64,000 nucleotides of DNA from Coleofasciculaceae cyanobacterium (GCA_036703275.1 DATNPK010000102.1:62001-126000); one strand, 5' to 3'; positions 37,181 through 46,485 are shown, counted from the first letter of the stretch. Program-made: numbers and translations. The notes: a model not told the origin generated them from the sequence alone.

Positions 37181-38530
37181 ATGGAAATGACATCTACTAA
37201 TCTACCAGCAATAGTAGCAGCACTGACTTTCACTACGGTAATTGTCTTAATCTTAACTGAGCGATTGCATTTAACCATTGCTGCTTTTTTGGGAGCATTG
37301 GTACTAATCTTTGCTCATGTAATGACTCTTGGTCAGGCAATTGGCTATATCAGTCAAAGCCATGCCACTTTAGCTCTATTTTTCGGAGTTATGGTCTTAG
37401 TCAGAGCTTTTGAGCCGACCAATATTTTTGCTTACTTAGGTACGCAAATGGTGGTAATGGCTAAGGGTGAGGGTAAGCGTCTGGTATTAGCAGTTATTGC
37501 TATTACTACTCCAATATGCGCTGTTTTACCTAATGCAACTACAGTGATGCTACTAGCACCTTTGCTTCCGCCGATCGCTCAAGAAATAGGTATAGACTTC
37601 GTGCCTTTGCTGATTTTGATGGTTTTTGTGGCTAATAGTGCAGGATTGTTAACTCTAGTTGGCGATCCTGCTACTTTTATTGTGGGAGATGCCATAAATC
37701 TCAGCTTTAACGATTATCTCATGAGATTGAGTTTGGGTGGCGCGATCGCTGTAGGTGCAGTTCTAGTTTTAGCTCCTTTTTTGTTTCGTGATATCTGGAA
37801 CAAGAAACTGGATGACATGAATACTCTGCCTCATCCTAAAATTAATCACCCAAGAGTATTGATGTTAGGTGGAGCACTGATAGCAACAGTTTTACTGTTT
37901 TTTGTGATTGGGGAAAGTTTACCAACTCCTATTCCACCTGCTTCAGTGGCTTTATTAGGGGCAGCGATGGCTTTATTGCTGGCTAATCAAAGCAAAATCG
38001 ATACGGTAAATAATATACTCAGAGACGTTGACTGGAGTACTTTGTTATTTTTTATGTCTACCTTTGTCTTAATTGGCGGACTTGAAAAAACAGGGGTCAT
38101 AAATGGTATTTCAGGATTATTAGCAGTTCTTTTAGGTAAAAATATTGCCCTTGGTTCGATTTCTTTACTATTTTTAGTGGGTTTATTATCTAGCGTTGTT
38201 CCGAATATTCCCTTAGTAGTAGCAATGGTTCCTCTACTCAAACAATATCTGGTTAATGTTGGCTTAATCGGGGCAGAATTCTTAAATCCTGGCTTCCAAG
38301 GGCAATTTCCTCCAGAAGTCTTGCCTTTGTTCTACGCCATGATGTTTGGTGCAACTTTAGGTGGTAACGGCACGCTGATGGGAGCGTCTTCTAATATTGT
38401 GGCAGCAGGGGTAGCAGAACTACACGGTGGTCGTATTTCGTTTAGTAAGTTTTTGAAATATGGTATTCCCGTAATGATTGTGCAGCTAGTAGTTGCAGCT
38501 TTATATATTACCGTTGTTTTTCTCTTTTAA
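37181..38530 (+). CDS. ArsB/NhaD-type (ion transporter superfamily) permease
   Basis: 449-residue membrane protein with about 11 helices. The start IVAALTFTTVIVLILTERLH and the repeated motifs NATTVMLLAPLLPPIAQ and LVGDPATFIVGDAIN are typical of the ArsB/NhaD branch of the IT superfamily; SVVPNIPLVVAMVPLL is the second-half counterpart. Members exchange Na+/H+ or export arsenite. Neither an arsR nor an arsC is nearby, and a c-di-AMP riboswitch lies about 1 kb upstream, so Na+/K+ homeostasis is more likely than arsenic resistance (inference). The substrate is unproven. Confidence 0.75.
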   Translation: MEMTSTNLPAIVAALTFTTVIVLILTERLHLTIAAFLGALVLIFAHVMTLGQAIGYISQSHATLALFFGVMVLVRAFEPTNIFAYLGTQMVVMAKGEGKRLVLAVIAITTPICAVLPNATTVMLLAPLLPPIAQEIGIDFVPLLILMVFVANSAGLLTLVGDPATFIVGDAINLSFNDYLMRLSLGGAIAVGAVLVLAPFLFRDIWNKKLDDMNTLPHPKINHPRVLMLGGALIATVLLFFVIGESLPTPIPPASVALLGAAMALLLANQSKIDTVNNILRDVDWSTLLFFMSTFVLIGGLEKTGVINGISGLLAVLLGKNIALGSISLLFLVGLLSSVVPNIPLVVAMVPLLKQYLVNVGLIGAEFLNPGFQGQFPPEVLPLFYAMMFGATLGGNGTLMGASSNIVAAGVAELHGGRISFSKFLKYGIPVMIVQLVVAALYITVVFLF

Positions 38531-38574
38531 TTTTGAACAAGGTTGAATCAATTAACGTCGTACCTGAGGAATCG

Positions 38575-38596
38575 AACGTCAAACTTGTTTGACGTT
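38575..38596. repeat. 22-bp inverted repeat after the permease
   Basis: AACGTCAAAC and its exact complement are separated by TT. There is no T-tract, so it is not a typical terminator; it might be an operator or an RNA end. Confidence 0.45.
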
Positions 38597-38778
38597 ATAC
38601 CGATAAATTAGCTGGAGAATGTGATTCTTCTTTCTTAATTGCTTTCATCAGAAACAGCCAAGAGACATTAGATTTGCTCTAAGATTAACTATAAACTAAG
38701 CAATTTGTAACTTTATTTAAGGTTACAAGAAGTCCACATTATTTTCCCAACTTTTCAAAACTGTCTGAACTGTTGATT

Positions 38779-39273
38779 ATGATTCAAACTTTTTTGTGTC
38801 TATTAATTTGTTTTTTGTCATTCTGGAATTACAATGCTCAAGCAGCAACAGCCAGACAAGTTAAGCCAGAAGCTACTCCTGCAATAATTTCTTGTTTTTC
38901 AGGAGGTAGAGAAATTTTAAGCAAAGAGTTGGTTTCAGGTCCTTTTGCTGATGAATATAAGTTTGCTCACGAAATCAAAGTTAAAGATGAGACAGGAGAG
39001 CATAGCTTAAATTTTGCTGGAGGGCTATGTATTATCGATCGCGTTGCATCATCTGTGCCGAGGGATTTAACTAGATCTGATCGATTAACTTGCTATTCGG
39101 GAGTAGATGAGATTGTCACCTTTGACGTTTACGGTAGAGAGACAACAGTAGACGAATATGTTGAGGGCAGGACTTTCTTAGCAAAGGCTCAGGGTAAAGT
39201 TTTTAATTCCGATTCCTTACATGAATATTTAGTGTTTGGTAGCGAAGCCTGTATTGGCTTAGAAACTAGCTAG
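38779..39273 (+). CDS. Small secreted hypothetical protein
   Basis: 164 residues from ATG 38779 (the open frame begins with TTG two codons earlier). A signal peptide, MIQTFLCLLICFLSFWNYNAQA, is cleaved near AQA. The mature part has four cysteines (IISCFSGG, GGLCIID, RLTCYSG, SEACIGL) suited to two disulfides, and two related CxSG strands that hint at an internal repeat. No enzymatic motif is visible. It ends at a strong terminator (39341-39394) before rimK. The function is unknown. Confidence 0.55.
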   Translation: MIQTFLCLLICFLSFWNYNAQAATARQVKPEATPAIISCFSGGREILSKELVSGPFADEYKFAHEIKVKDETGEHSLNFAGGLCIIDRVASSVPRDLTRSDRLTCYSGVDEIVTFDVYGRETTVDEYVEGRTFLAKAQGKVFNSDSLHEYLVFGSEACIGLETS

Positions 39274-39340
39274 AGAATTAGGTTTCGTTATTTATTAAAC
39301 ATAAATAACGCTAAAAAAAGTCTAACAATTAGCGATAATT

Positions 39341-39394
39341 AATTGACGAGAAATGCTGGCATTGTCATTAAATGTCGATTCTCGTCAATTTTTT
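39341..39394 (+). terminator. Strong rho-independent terminator upstream of rimK
   Basis: AATTGACGAGAA pairs exactly with TTCTCGTCAATT (12 bp) around a 26-base loop, followed by a T-tract. A second 10-bp hairpin (CGTTATTTAT / ATAAATAACG, 39286-39310) lies just upstream. The terminator covers an alternative ATG at 39372, arguing against that start for rimK. Confidence 0.75.
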
Positions 39395-39470
39395 ATTTAA
39401 AGTGATTAAGCGATCGCTAATATTAGGTATTGCTACTAATCATCGAAATTTAATTCAGGAAATAATTCAG

Positions 39471-40373
39471 ATGAAAATTGCTATCTTGTCTCAAGATGCT
39501 TCGTTGTATTCAACCAAAAGATTGAAAGAAGCAGGAGAACAACAAGGACATCAAATGCGCGTAATTCCTTACCTGCGCTGCTATATGAATATAACTTCCT
39601 GTCGTCCTAGCATCATGTTTAATGGTAATCTGCTCGAAAATTTTGATGCCGTCATTCCTCGTATTGGTGCTTCTCGAACCTTTTACGGTACTGCGGTGGT
39701 ACGTCAGTTTGAAGTGATGGGAGTATTTAGTAGTAACGAATCCCAAGCGATTTCCCGCAGTCGCGATCGGCTACGTTGTTTACAAATTTTGGCAAAAGAA
39801 GGAGTTGGTTTACCTGTAACTGGTTTTGCTCACGCCACCCAAGATATTGATGGTTTGATTGAAACAGTCGGAGGCGCGCCACTAGTAATTAAGCTTTTGG
39901 AAGGAACTCAAGGCATTGGAGTGGTTTTAGCCGAAACCTATCAGGCTGCCAAATCAGTAATTGAAGCGTTTAGAGGTTTGGATGTCAACATTTTAGTACA
40001 AGAATACATTAAAGAAGCGGAAGGGATAGATTTACGCTGTTTTGTAGTTGGAGGCAAGGTAATTGCTGCCATGAAGCGTCAGGGAACAAGAAAATTTCGC
40101 TCCAATCTACATCGCGGCGGTAAAGCCGAAAAAATTACTCTTTCTTTTGATGAGAAAACAACGGCAATTAAGGCAGCAAAGGCTCTGGGATTAAGTGTAG
40201 CAGGAGTAGATTTACTCCGTTCCAATCATGGCCCGGTAGTCATGGAAGTAAATTCTTCACCTGCCTTAGAAAGAATTGAAAAAGCGACAAAAATAGATGT
40301 GGCAGGAAAAATTGTTAAATATGTGGTGCAAAATGCTGTTCCAACTAATATTAGCGATCGTGTTAAATATTAA
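39471..40373 (+). CDS. rimK: RimK-family alpha-L-glutamate ligase
   Basis: ATP-grasp enzyme of the RimK family, which in E. coli adds glutamates to the C-terminus of ribosomal protein S6. I start it at ATG 39471 ([20 protein letters not shown], 300 aa): AGGAAA precedes it, the length equals E. coli RimK, and the longer frame starts inside a terminator. Motifs include [19 protein letters not shown], the ATP-grasp loop [27 protein letters not shown] and [20 protein letters not shown]. No rimB or rpsF neighbour is present. The target may be S6 or another protein in cyanobacteria. Confidence 0.9.
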   Translation: MKIAILSQDASLYSTKRLKEAGEQQGHQMRVIPYLRCYMNITSCRPSIMFNGNLLENFDAVIPRIGASRTFYGTAVVRQFEVMGVFSSNESQAISRSRDRLRCLQILAKEGVGLPVTGFAHATQDIDGLIETVGGAPLVIKLLEGTQGIGVVLAETYQAAKSVIEAFRGLDVNILVQEYIKEAEGIDLRCFVVGGKVIAAMKRQGTRKFRSNLHRGGKAEKITLSFDEKTTAIKAAKALGLSVAGVDLLRSNHGPVVMEVNSSPALERIEKATKIDVAGKIVKYVVQNAVPTNISDRVKY

Positions 40374-40405
40374 TTGTTGGCAATTTTTATCTAGTTGGCG
40401 CATTT

Positions 40406-40422
40406 TATAGTCATTCCAATTA
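40406..40422 (+). repeat. Copy of a 17-bp dispersed repeat
   Basis: TATAGTCATTCCAATTA is identical to 10886-10902, and a partial inverted copy is at 11479-11491. It may be the terminus of a small mobile element (inference). Confidence 0.4.
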
Positions 40423-40568
40423 ATTTTCTTATGGTATTTTTGTATTAATAATGTAGGGAAAACTATGTATTACTTTCACACAAAAGCATCTTAACGATCG
40501 TAATCTAAAGTCTACAGTTTGCATGGGTGCAAAATTTGCCAATATGTAATCTCTTAACACTTTAACGT

Positions 40569-40845
40569 ATTGCTATAACTAGCGTTATTGAGACTATAGC
40601 TGAAAAAGCCAATACAGTAGGAGTTGATTATGGAGAAGATATTAGTAAAGCGATCGCTGTAATTACCAAAGTTTGAGATAACATCGAAGGATTAGAAGCA
40701 ACCCCAACACCAGACATATTGGTTTGCGAACTGGCTGCTAGTACGGTTAATTTAGAAATTCGCTTTTGGGTCGACTCTCGCCGTTCTGGGTTTTTGGCGA
40801 CTACTTCTAAGATCACAATTAAGGATACCGAGGCTTTGCTAGGTA
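40569..40845 (+). pseudogene. MscS-type mechanosensitive channel fragment
   Basis: The frame from 40569 gives VGVDYGEDISKAIAVITKV, a TGA stop at 40674, then DNIEGLEATPTPDILVCELA and STVNLEIRFWVDSRRSGF. These match the cytoplasmic beta-domain and following region of small-conductance MscS channels. There is no start, no membrane region and the frame contains a stop, so only a relic remains. Recognisable homology ends at the 3' end of the tRNA-Val gene (40846), which suggests that recombination at the tRNA created the breakpoint. The upstream part of this gap (40374-40568) holds the 17-bp repeat but no gene. Confidence 0.8.
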
Positions 40846-40919
40846 TTGGGCTAGGCGGACTCGAACCGCCGACTTCCACAATGTCAATGTGACACTCTAA
40901 CCAACTGAGTTATAGCCCA
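40846..40919 (-). tRNA. tRNA-Val (GAC anticodon)
   Basis: Folded on the minus strand: acceptor TGGGCTA pairs with TAGCCCA, D-arm ACTC/GAGT with the AGTTGGTTA loop, anticodon stem TCACA/TGTGG with loop TTGACAT (anticodon GAC, reading GUC/GUU), and T-arm GGCGG-TTCGAGT-CCGCC. The CCA end is not encoded. An mscS remnant abuts its 3' end. Confidence 0.95.
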
Positions 40920-41024
40920 TCGAGACTTTGTAATTATATCAACAAAAGTTGAAAAATTGCTGAAAAAAAGTAATTTAGTTAAAACCGCCGCGTCCCCCGA
41001 GATTGAGAATGCTTAGGTGCCTGC

Positions 41025-42188
41025 CTAATTATCTTCTCGCAAAAAATCTTTAATTACTTTATGTTCATCTAATTCTTGTTCGGAAGGATTGCTACGAGCA
41101 TCAGTAATCAGCCAATCTAAAGCTGCTGCTTGTAGATCGATTGCTGCGCCAGTTTTATCAACGCAATAACGTCCAAACACGAGCTTGTCCACCAAGCGAA
41201 TACCTTCTCCTAAGCGAGAATATTCAAAAATCACGCTGTTGTCTACGGTTGCTCCACTACATATATAACAATTTGGACCGATCATCGCTGGACCGATAAT
41301 TTTTGCTCCATCCTCAATCTTAGTCATTCCGCCAATGTATACAGGACCAGTAATATCTACTTTGTCCCAATTGACTGCAATATTTAATCCCGTATAGATG
41401 CCTGGAGCCACCTCAGTACCTGGAATGTTGACATTTTTAATTTCTCTAGTTAACACTGCGCGAACAGCGTGCCAGTAATCAGGAACTTTACCAATATCTA
41501 CCCATTCAAAATCCATTGAAACGGCATAAAAAGGTGCTTGCCTGGCGACTAACTTCGGAAATAGCTCTCCACCAATGTCAAATTCTTGCTTGGGTGGAAT
41601 GTAATCAAATATTTCTGGTTCAAAAATATAGATTCCTGTATTGATGTCGGTGCTTAAAGCTTCTTCTACGGAAGGTTTTTCTTGAAAAGATTTAATCCGT
41701 CCTTTATCGTCTGTAACTACTACACCATAACTCGAAACATCCTCTTCGGGTACTTTTTTGGTGATTACTGTAGCGATCGCACCATTGGCTCGATGTTGTT
41801 TAACGGCTGCGGTTAAGTCTAAATCGATTAAGGCATCACCACACATGACTACAAAAGTATCATCGAAAAAAGCATTAAAGTCCTGGATCTTTCTTAAGCC
41901 TCCAGCCGAACCCACTGCCTCACCCACCAACTCACCATCAACAATGCTACCTTCAAAAGAATAGCCAATATCGACCCCAAAACGCTGACCATCACGAAAA
42001 TATCCTTCGATTTCGTGAGCTAAATGGCTGACGTTGACCATAATCTGATCGAAACCATGTTGCCGAAGCAGTTCTAAGAGAAACTCCATGACTGGTTTCT
42101 GTAAAATCGGAATTAGGGGTTTGGGAATCGTATATGTTATGGGACGAACGCGAGTGCCTTTACCAGCCGCCAATATCATGGCTTTCAT
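41025..42188 (-). CDS. NDP-sugar synthase (mannose-1-phosphate guanylyltransferase-like)
   Basis: 387 residues: N-terminal nucleotidyltransferase domain (1-235) and C-terminal left-handed beta-helix (about 250-345). The signature MKAMILAAGKGTRVRPITY is the pyrophosphorylase loop; IPKPLIPILQKPVMEF and MCGDALIDLDL continue the active site. The beta-helix hexapeptides (GPVYIGGMTKIEDGAKIIGP) are clear. The enzyme makes a sugar nucleotide (GDP-mannose or a related one) from NTP and sugar-1-phosphate for polysaccharide or glycan synthesis. The exact substrate is not resolvable; many such genes are annotated as GDP-mannose pyrophosphorylases. Confidence 0.85.
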   Translation of the reverse strand: MKAMILAAGKGTRVRPITYTIPKPLIPILQKPVMEFLLELLRQHGFDQIMVNVSHLAHEIEGYFRDGQRFGVDIGYSFEGSIVDGELVGEAVGSAGGLRKIQDFNAFFDDTFVVMCGDALIDLDLTAAVKQHRANGAIATVITKKVPEEDVSSYGVVVTDDKGRIKSFQEKPSVEEALSTDINTGIYIFEPEIFDYIPPKQEFDIGGELFPKLVARQAPFYAVSMDFEWVDIGKVPDYWHAVRAVLTREIKNVNIPGTEVAPGIYTGLNIAVNWDKVDITGPVYIGGMTKIEDGAKIIGPAMIGPNCYICSGATVDNSVIFEYSRLGEGIRLVDKLVFGRYCVDKTGAAIDLQAAALDWLITDARSNPSEQELDEHKVIKDFLREDN

Positions 42189-42262
42189 GAAAGATTCTCC
42201 TCAACCAGACTTATAGTAACTATCTAAACTATTCCAGTGTATCAACAATGTCTACCGAAGAC

Positions 42263-43057
42263 TCAAGTTTGGCGACATGAATTTAAGGGACGAATGCTTA
42301 AATCCTGATAGAATTCTTCTTGAAATAATTCTACTTTTGATTGTGCCGAAAGCAACAGCAGTGCCCAAAAGATTCCTGCTCGATCTGAATTTAAGTGTTT
42401 TGTCGCTTCTGTTTTTGCTGATTCTTCAATCTGCCATTTTTTTAATAGCTGTTCCCAATCAACATAGTCTTGACCTGGAGATAGATTCGGCAAATTAAGA
42501 TGGAGAAAACTCTCTAACTGTGCTGCTAACTCGGTTAGATTTTCATTGTGGGCTAGTTGGGCGATCGCCTTAATAGCTGCACTACGAGAACTTTGTAAAC
42601 GACGGGGAGTACCATCACTTGCCGCTGCTTCAATTTCGGCTGCAATGTGTTCTAGCTGCTCGATCAGTTCCTGTAGGGTGACACGGCGTTTACCAACTGG
42701 CTGGACGGAAGTACGACGACGCAAGTGCTGTTCTAAGTTAGCTGGAAGCGATCGCCTTTGATCGAGGTAAATTTCTGCTTCCAAAAATTCCTCTTCTTCG
42801 ATTTCTACTAAGTCTTCTGGTAATAAATGGAGGCTGTCGGCTTTAAATAGCACTAGCATTGATGCCCAAAGAAACGCTTGACCCGAACGAGGAAGATCTG
42901 CCTCTTGTTGGGGTGTTTCAGTTTCGCCTATTAGCCCAAGTTCGGCTAAGAAACGATCGATAATACTAATTACGGGAACATCCCAAGGATCGATTTCCCC
43001 TCTTTCTGCCAGGTTGATTAAATTGGCGATCGCTTCTTGTGCAGGAGTTATAGTCAT
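42263..43057 (-). CDS. scpA: Segregation and condensation protein A
   Basis: 264 residues. ScpA is the kleisin of the SMC-ScpA-ScpB complex that condenses and segregates the chromosome. The N-terminal region (AIANLINLAERGEIDPWDVP, ending VISIIDRFL) and QAFLWASMLVLFKADSLHLL are the family signatures; the C-terminal winged helix (GIFWALLLLSAQSKVELFQE, then FYQDLSIRPL) binds the SMC head. The acidic central linker is normal. It is followed on the same strand by the NDP-sugar synthase. scpB and smc are not in the window. Confidence 0.9.
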   Translation of the reverse strand: MTITPAQEAIANLINLAERGEIDPWDVPVISIIDRFLAELGLIGETETPQQEADLPRSGQAFLWASMLVLFKADSLHLLPEDLVEIEEEEFLEAEIYLDQRRSLPANLEQHLRRRTSVQPVGKRRVTLQELIEQLEHIAAEIEAAASDGTPRRLQSSRSAAIKAIAQLAHNENLTELAAQLESFLHLNLPNLSPGQDYVDWEQLLKKWQIEESAKTEATKHLNSDRAGIFWALLLLSAQSKVELFQEEFYQDLSIRPLNSCRQT

Positions 43058-43124
43058 AATTCATAATTTATAATCCATAATTTATAATTTTTACAACTAT
43101 TTTTCCAAGATTAAGTAGCGAGAA

Positions 43125-43550
43125 CTAAGGATTAGCTGTGCTTTGTTGTTCAATTTTTGTCAACCGCTGGTCAATATTTCTGACGTCTTCTTTTAGTTCA
43201 ATTAACAAAGTAGCGAAGCGTTCATATAGGGGATCGCTATTTCCAATTGCTTGACCATTAACCACAGGTGGATTTGTGACATTTGGAATTGGTGGATTAG
43301 GAGTAGGCTGGTTTATTCTGCTAGGGCGCGAGGGGGAATTAAAGTTAGAGCTTCTTAAGTTATTTACTTCTTGCTCTAAACGACTAATTCGCGCCTTGAG
43401 GGAAATAATATCAGAACTGAGATTGAGATTTGATTGAGCCAATACTGGTTGGTTCACTATAGTTCCCAACCCAAGCTGAATTAAGCTAATTAATACGCAA
43501 CTCAGGCATATCTGGAGCGCAAAAACTCGCCATTGAGAAATTTTATTCAT
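43125..43550 (-). CDS. Secreted coiled-coil hypothetical protein
   Basis: 141 residues from ATG 43550 (a longer TTG frame from 43589 is less likely because a signal peptide begins here: MNKISQWRVFALQICLSCVL, cleavage near VLAQS). A short coiled coil (SSDIISLKARISRLEQEVNN), a Pro/Asn-rich linker and a second helix (FATLLIELKEDVRNIDQRLT) follow. It might oligomerise or span the periplasm. No known family is recognisable. It lies 67 bp upstream of scpA on the same strand. Confidence 0.5.
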   Translation of the reverse strand: MNKISQWRVFALQICLSCVLISLIQLGLGTIVNQPVLAQSNLNLSSDIISLKARISRLEQEVNNLRSSNFNSPSRPSRINQPTPNPPIPNVTNPPVVNGQAIGNSDPLYERFATLLIELKEDVRNIDQRLTKIEQQSTANP

Positions 43551-43798
43551 ATTTGTAAATTTGTTTAATAATCGCTGGTAGCAAGACAACAGCTTTAATT
43601 TAATAATGAATTATTAATTGTTTCTTCAGCATCTTTCTCAATGTGTAATTTCGCGTTTTTGTTTTGCTTGTATTATTTATGTTATACAAAATAGCTAAAT
43701 AGAAAATTGGCGATCGCTCTTGAGAAATTAATTTGAGTCATCGACTATAGGGCTAATGCTGTTAAATTGATAACTGTTGGTTTATTGCTCACAAAACA

Positions 43799-44446
43799 GT
43801 GGATTCATCGATCGCCGATCTAAGACAAAACTACACCCTAGCAGGATTATCCGAAACTGATATCGAGCCAAACCCAATCGAGCAGTTTAATACTTGGTTT
43901 CAACAGGCTTTAGACGCAGACTTAATTGAACCAAACGCGATGACTTTGGCTACTGCTACCTCTGATGGTAAACCCACTGCCAGAATTGTCTTACTTAAGG
44001 GAGTAAGCGATCGCGGTTTTGTCTTCTATACCAACTATGAAAGTCAGAAGGGACAACAGCTAATTGCCAACCCCTATGCAGCCCTGGTCTTTCTTTGGGA
44101 TAAACTAGAACGACAAGTACGTATTGAAGGTAAAGTCGAGCAGTTACAGTCAGAAGAATCAGCTAAGTATTTCCATAGTCGTCCCAAGGCTTCTCAACTA
44201 GGTGCGTGGGCATCAGATCAAAGCCGAGTCATTCCCAATCGCGAAGTATTAGAACAAAAGCTAGCTGATTTGCAAAAAAAATATAGTGGTGATGCAACTG
44301 TGCCTCTGCCTCAACATTGGGGGGGATTTCGCGTAATACCCAACCATATAGAATTTTGGCAGGGTCGTTCTAGTCGTCTTCACGATCGCTTAGTATATGA
44401 TTTACAAGCCGATGGTAGTTGGTCAATCAAGCGATTATCACCATAG
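43799..44446 (+). CDS. pdxH: Pyridoxamine/pyridoxine 5'-phosphate oxidase
   Basis: 215-residue FMN-dependent enzyme that oxidises PNP and PMP to pyridoxal 5'-phosphate. It begins at GTG 43799. Motifs are MTLATATSDGKPTARIVLLK, the FMN-binding FVFYTNYESQKGQQL, RPKASQLGAWASDQS and the C-terminal PxHIEFWQGRSSRLHDR pattern (seen as PNHIEFWQGRSSRLHDR). The length is normal for the family. It is followed 47 bp later by a FetB-like permease gene, with no obvious functional link. Confidence 0.95.
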   Translation: MDSSIADLRQNYTLAGLSETDIEPNPIEQFNTWFQQALDADLIEPNAMTLATATSDGKPTARIVLLKGVSDRGFVFYTNYESQKGQQLIANPYAALVFLWDKLERQVRIEGKVEQLQSEESAKYFHSRPKASQLGAWASDQSRVIPNREVLEQKLADLQKKYSGDATVPLPQHWGGFRVIPNHIEFWQGRSSRLHDRLVYDLQADGSWSIKRLSP

Positions 44447-44493
44447 TAGGGGCGATAATCAGATCGCTCTTGAAGAAATATTAGGGTAATAAT

Positions 44494-45270
44494 GTGGATG
44501 ATTTAATCGCCTTAGATACGGTTGATTTAGTTTTAAGCTTGGGCTTGATTGGGATGGCGATCGCCTTATCTCTGTGGCGTAAATTGGGCTTAGAAAAGCA
44601 GTTGGTTTATAGTTCGGCGCGTTCTTTAATGCAGCTAATTGCCATTGGCTACATCCTAGATATTGTCTTTGCTATCGACAATTGGCTGGTGGTTTTGGGT
44701 ATCTTGGGAATAATGATAATGATTGCCTCAATTGTTACCCGTAATCGCATCGATCAGAAGTTACCAGGACTACTACCAACGGTAATTTTGTCTCTTGTCG
44801 CTAGCAGCGCTTTTACTCTAGGCTATGTAATTCTTTTAATCGTCCAGCCTGATCGATGGTATGAACCTCAGTATTTGATCCCTTTAGCGGGAATGTTGTT
44901 TGGCAATGCCATGAATGGGGCTTCCTTGGCTGGCGAGCGCCTTTTAAATTCGATTAATCAAAACCGTTTAGAAATTGAAACTCATCTAAGTTTGGGTGCT
45001 ACAGGGAAACAAGCTATCTCTGGTTATCAACAAGAGGCGATTCGCACTGGTTTAATTCCGACGTTAAATAATATGGTGGTAATCGGTTTAGTGAGCCTTC
45101 CAGGTATGTTTACAGGACAGGTATTAGGCGGTAGTAATCCCCGCGATGCAGCCTCTTATCAAATTTTGATTTTATTTGCGATCGTTCTAGTTAACCTGAT
45201 AACTACGATCTTGATTACGGAAGGAATCTACAAACGGTTTTTTAATCAAGATGAGCAGTTGGTTATGTAG
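44494..45270 (+). CDS. FetB/UPF0014 family membrane permease
   Basis: 258 residues with about seven membrane helices and a GTG start. The family (YbbM/FetB) is the permease of an iron-export ABC system in E. coli and has a plant relative in STAR2. Characteristic phrases are YSSARSLMQLIAIGYIL near the start, PLAGMLFGNAMNGASLAG in the centre and SLPGMFTGQVLGGSNPRDAA near the C-terminus. The ATPase partner FetA is not next to it. The substrate in cyanobacteria is unknown; iron or metal export is possible. Confidence 0.8.
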   Translation: MDDLIALDTVDLVLSLGLIGMAIALSLWRKLGLEKQLVYSSARSLMQLIAIGYILDIVFAIDNWLVVLGILGIMIMIASIVTRNRIDQKLPGLLPTVILSLVASSAFTLGYVILLIVQPDRWYEPQYLIPLAGMLFGNAMNGASLAGERLLNSINQNRLEIETHLSLGATGKQAISGYQQEAIRTGLIPTLNNMVVIGLVSLPGMFTGQVLGGSNPRDAASYQILILFAIVLVNLITTILITEGIYKRFFNQDEQLVM

Positions 45271-45297
45271 AGTAGAAACGTTTATCCGCCCCGTCTT

Positions 45298-46485
45298 CTA
45301 CTGTTCTAATCTTCTACTGGCTAAGGACATAGCGTAACAACAGATAAAATAAATTGCTGCCACAAAGAGATATACCTCCCCGTAGCGTCCGAGATATTTG
45401 GGATTAGCAATAATCGATTGCGACATTCCCAATAAGTCCGTCAGACCGACGATCGCCAGCAACGAGGTATCTTTAAATAAGGCAATAAACTGTCCTACCA
45501 TACTAGGTATCACGGTTTTGAGTGCCTGGGGTAAAATAATAAACCACAAACTATAAACCGAATTTAAACCTAAAGCTTTTGCTGCTTCGGATTGTCCGCG
45601 AGGAATCGACTGTAGGCCACCTCGGACATTTTCTGCCAGATATGCAGCACTATAAATTATAAATCCAGCGATCGCTCTAATAATCCGATCTGGACGGACA
45701 TCCGCAGGCAGTACTAGAGGCAACATTACCTGCGCCATAAAAATAATGGTAATTAAGGGAACACCGCGAATTAATTCAATGTAGGCAATAGAAAGCCAAC
45801 GAATTACAGGCAGATCGCTTTGCCTGCCCAACGCCAGCAATACGCCAAAGGGGAAACAAAGCACAATACTAGTAATAGCGACAGGAATAGTTAGCATCAA
45901 GCCACTAACGCGGTCTAATCTAACATTATTTCCGTTTAACAGCAGCCAAATATTTAAGCTAAAAGCTAACAACCACAGTAAAGGTAGCCAGCTACTAATG
46001 TCAGGAAACCTTTTGCCGATTTGCTTACCAGCTAGGGCAGTAATAATTAGCAGCAGCAACATCCCAATTAAGATGGCGCTGGATTGAATTCCGCCTGGTA
46101 TGGCGACGAAGAAGCAGGTGACAGCAACCAGACTGAGAATTATCAGAATCCGCCGATTAAATAACTTCGCAGCATGATGAGCGAAGATTCCCCAGGAAAT
46201 TCCTCCCAAGCCGACAATGACTCCTAATGTTACCCAGGCGCGCCACAGATCATCAACAGGATATCTACCGACAAAAAACAGCCGAAAATTAGCTTCAATT
46301 ACCTGCCACTGCGCCTGATTAAATGCCCAGATAGTTAGGTTGGAAACTGCCCAATAAACTAGCCACAGACTAAGAGCGGTTAGAACGTAGTTAGACCAGG
46401 AACTTAAAAGATTTTGCTTAATCCACTGACTGGGAGTAATCCGATTTATAGGAGCTTGACCTGGTTCAATATTTGCTATAGTCAT
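45298..46485 (-). CDS. Polar amino-acid ABC transporter permease (AapM/NatH type)
   Basis: 395 residues with about eight membrane helices. The long N-terminal half before the core permease (from about 190) is typical of AapM/NatH proteins. The core has the EAA loop QSIPRGQSEAAKALGLNSVY and TLLAIVGL-like segment SLLAIVGLTDLLGMSQSI. In Anabaena and Synechocystis, NatH works with NatF, NatG and BgtA to take up acidic and neutral amino acids. None of those partners is adjacent here (the next gene is tsaB), so partner genes must lie elsewhere. Confidence 0.8.
   Translation of the reverse strand: MTIANIEPGQAPINRITPSQWIKQNLLSSWSNYVLTALSLWLVYWAVSNLTIWAFNQAQWQVIEANFRLFFVGRYPVDDLWRAWVTLGVIVGLGGISWGIFAHHAAKLFNRRILIILSLVAVTCFFVAIPGGIQSSAILIGMLLLLIITALAGKQIGKRFPDISSWLPLLWLLAFSLNIWLLLNGNNVRLDRVSGLMLTIPVAITSIVLCFPFGVLLALGRQSDLPVIRWLSIAYIELIRGVPLITIIFMAQVMLPLVLPADVRPDRIIRAIAGFIIYSAAYLAENVRGGLQSIPRGQSEAAKALGLNSVYSLWFIILPQALKTVIPSMVGQFIALFKDTSLLAIVGLTDLLGMSQSIIANPKYLGRYGEVYLFVAAIYFICCYAMSLASRRLEQ

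Noticed and set aside
37181-38530. Arsenite efflux system
   Set aside because: No arsR or arsC neighbours; a c-di-AMP riboswitch upstream points to ion homeostasis instead.
39372-39470. Longer N-terminus for the RimK-like protein
   Set aside because: The upstream ATG lies inside a strong terminator hairpin, and ATG 39471 has AGGAAA and gives the normal family length.
40628-40879. Antisense open frame across the mscS relic and tRNA-Val
   Set aside because: It overlaps a tRNA and the opposite strand reads MscS sequence.
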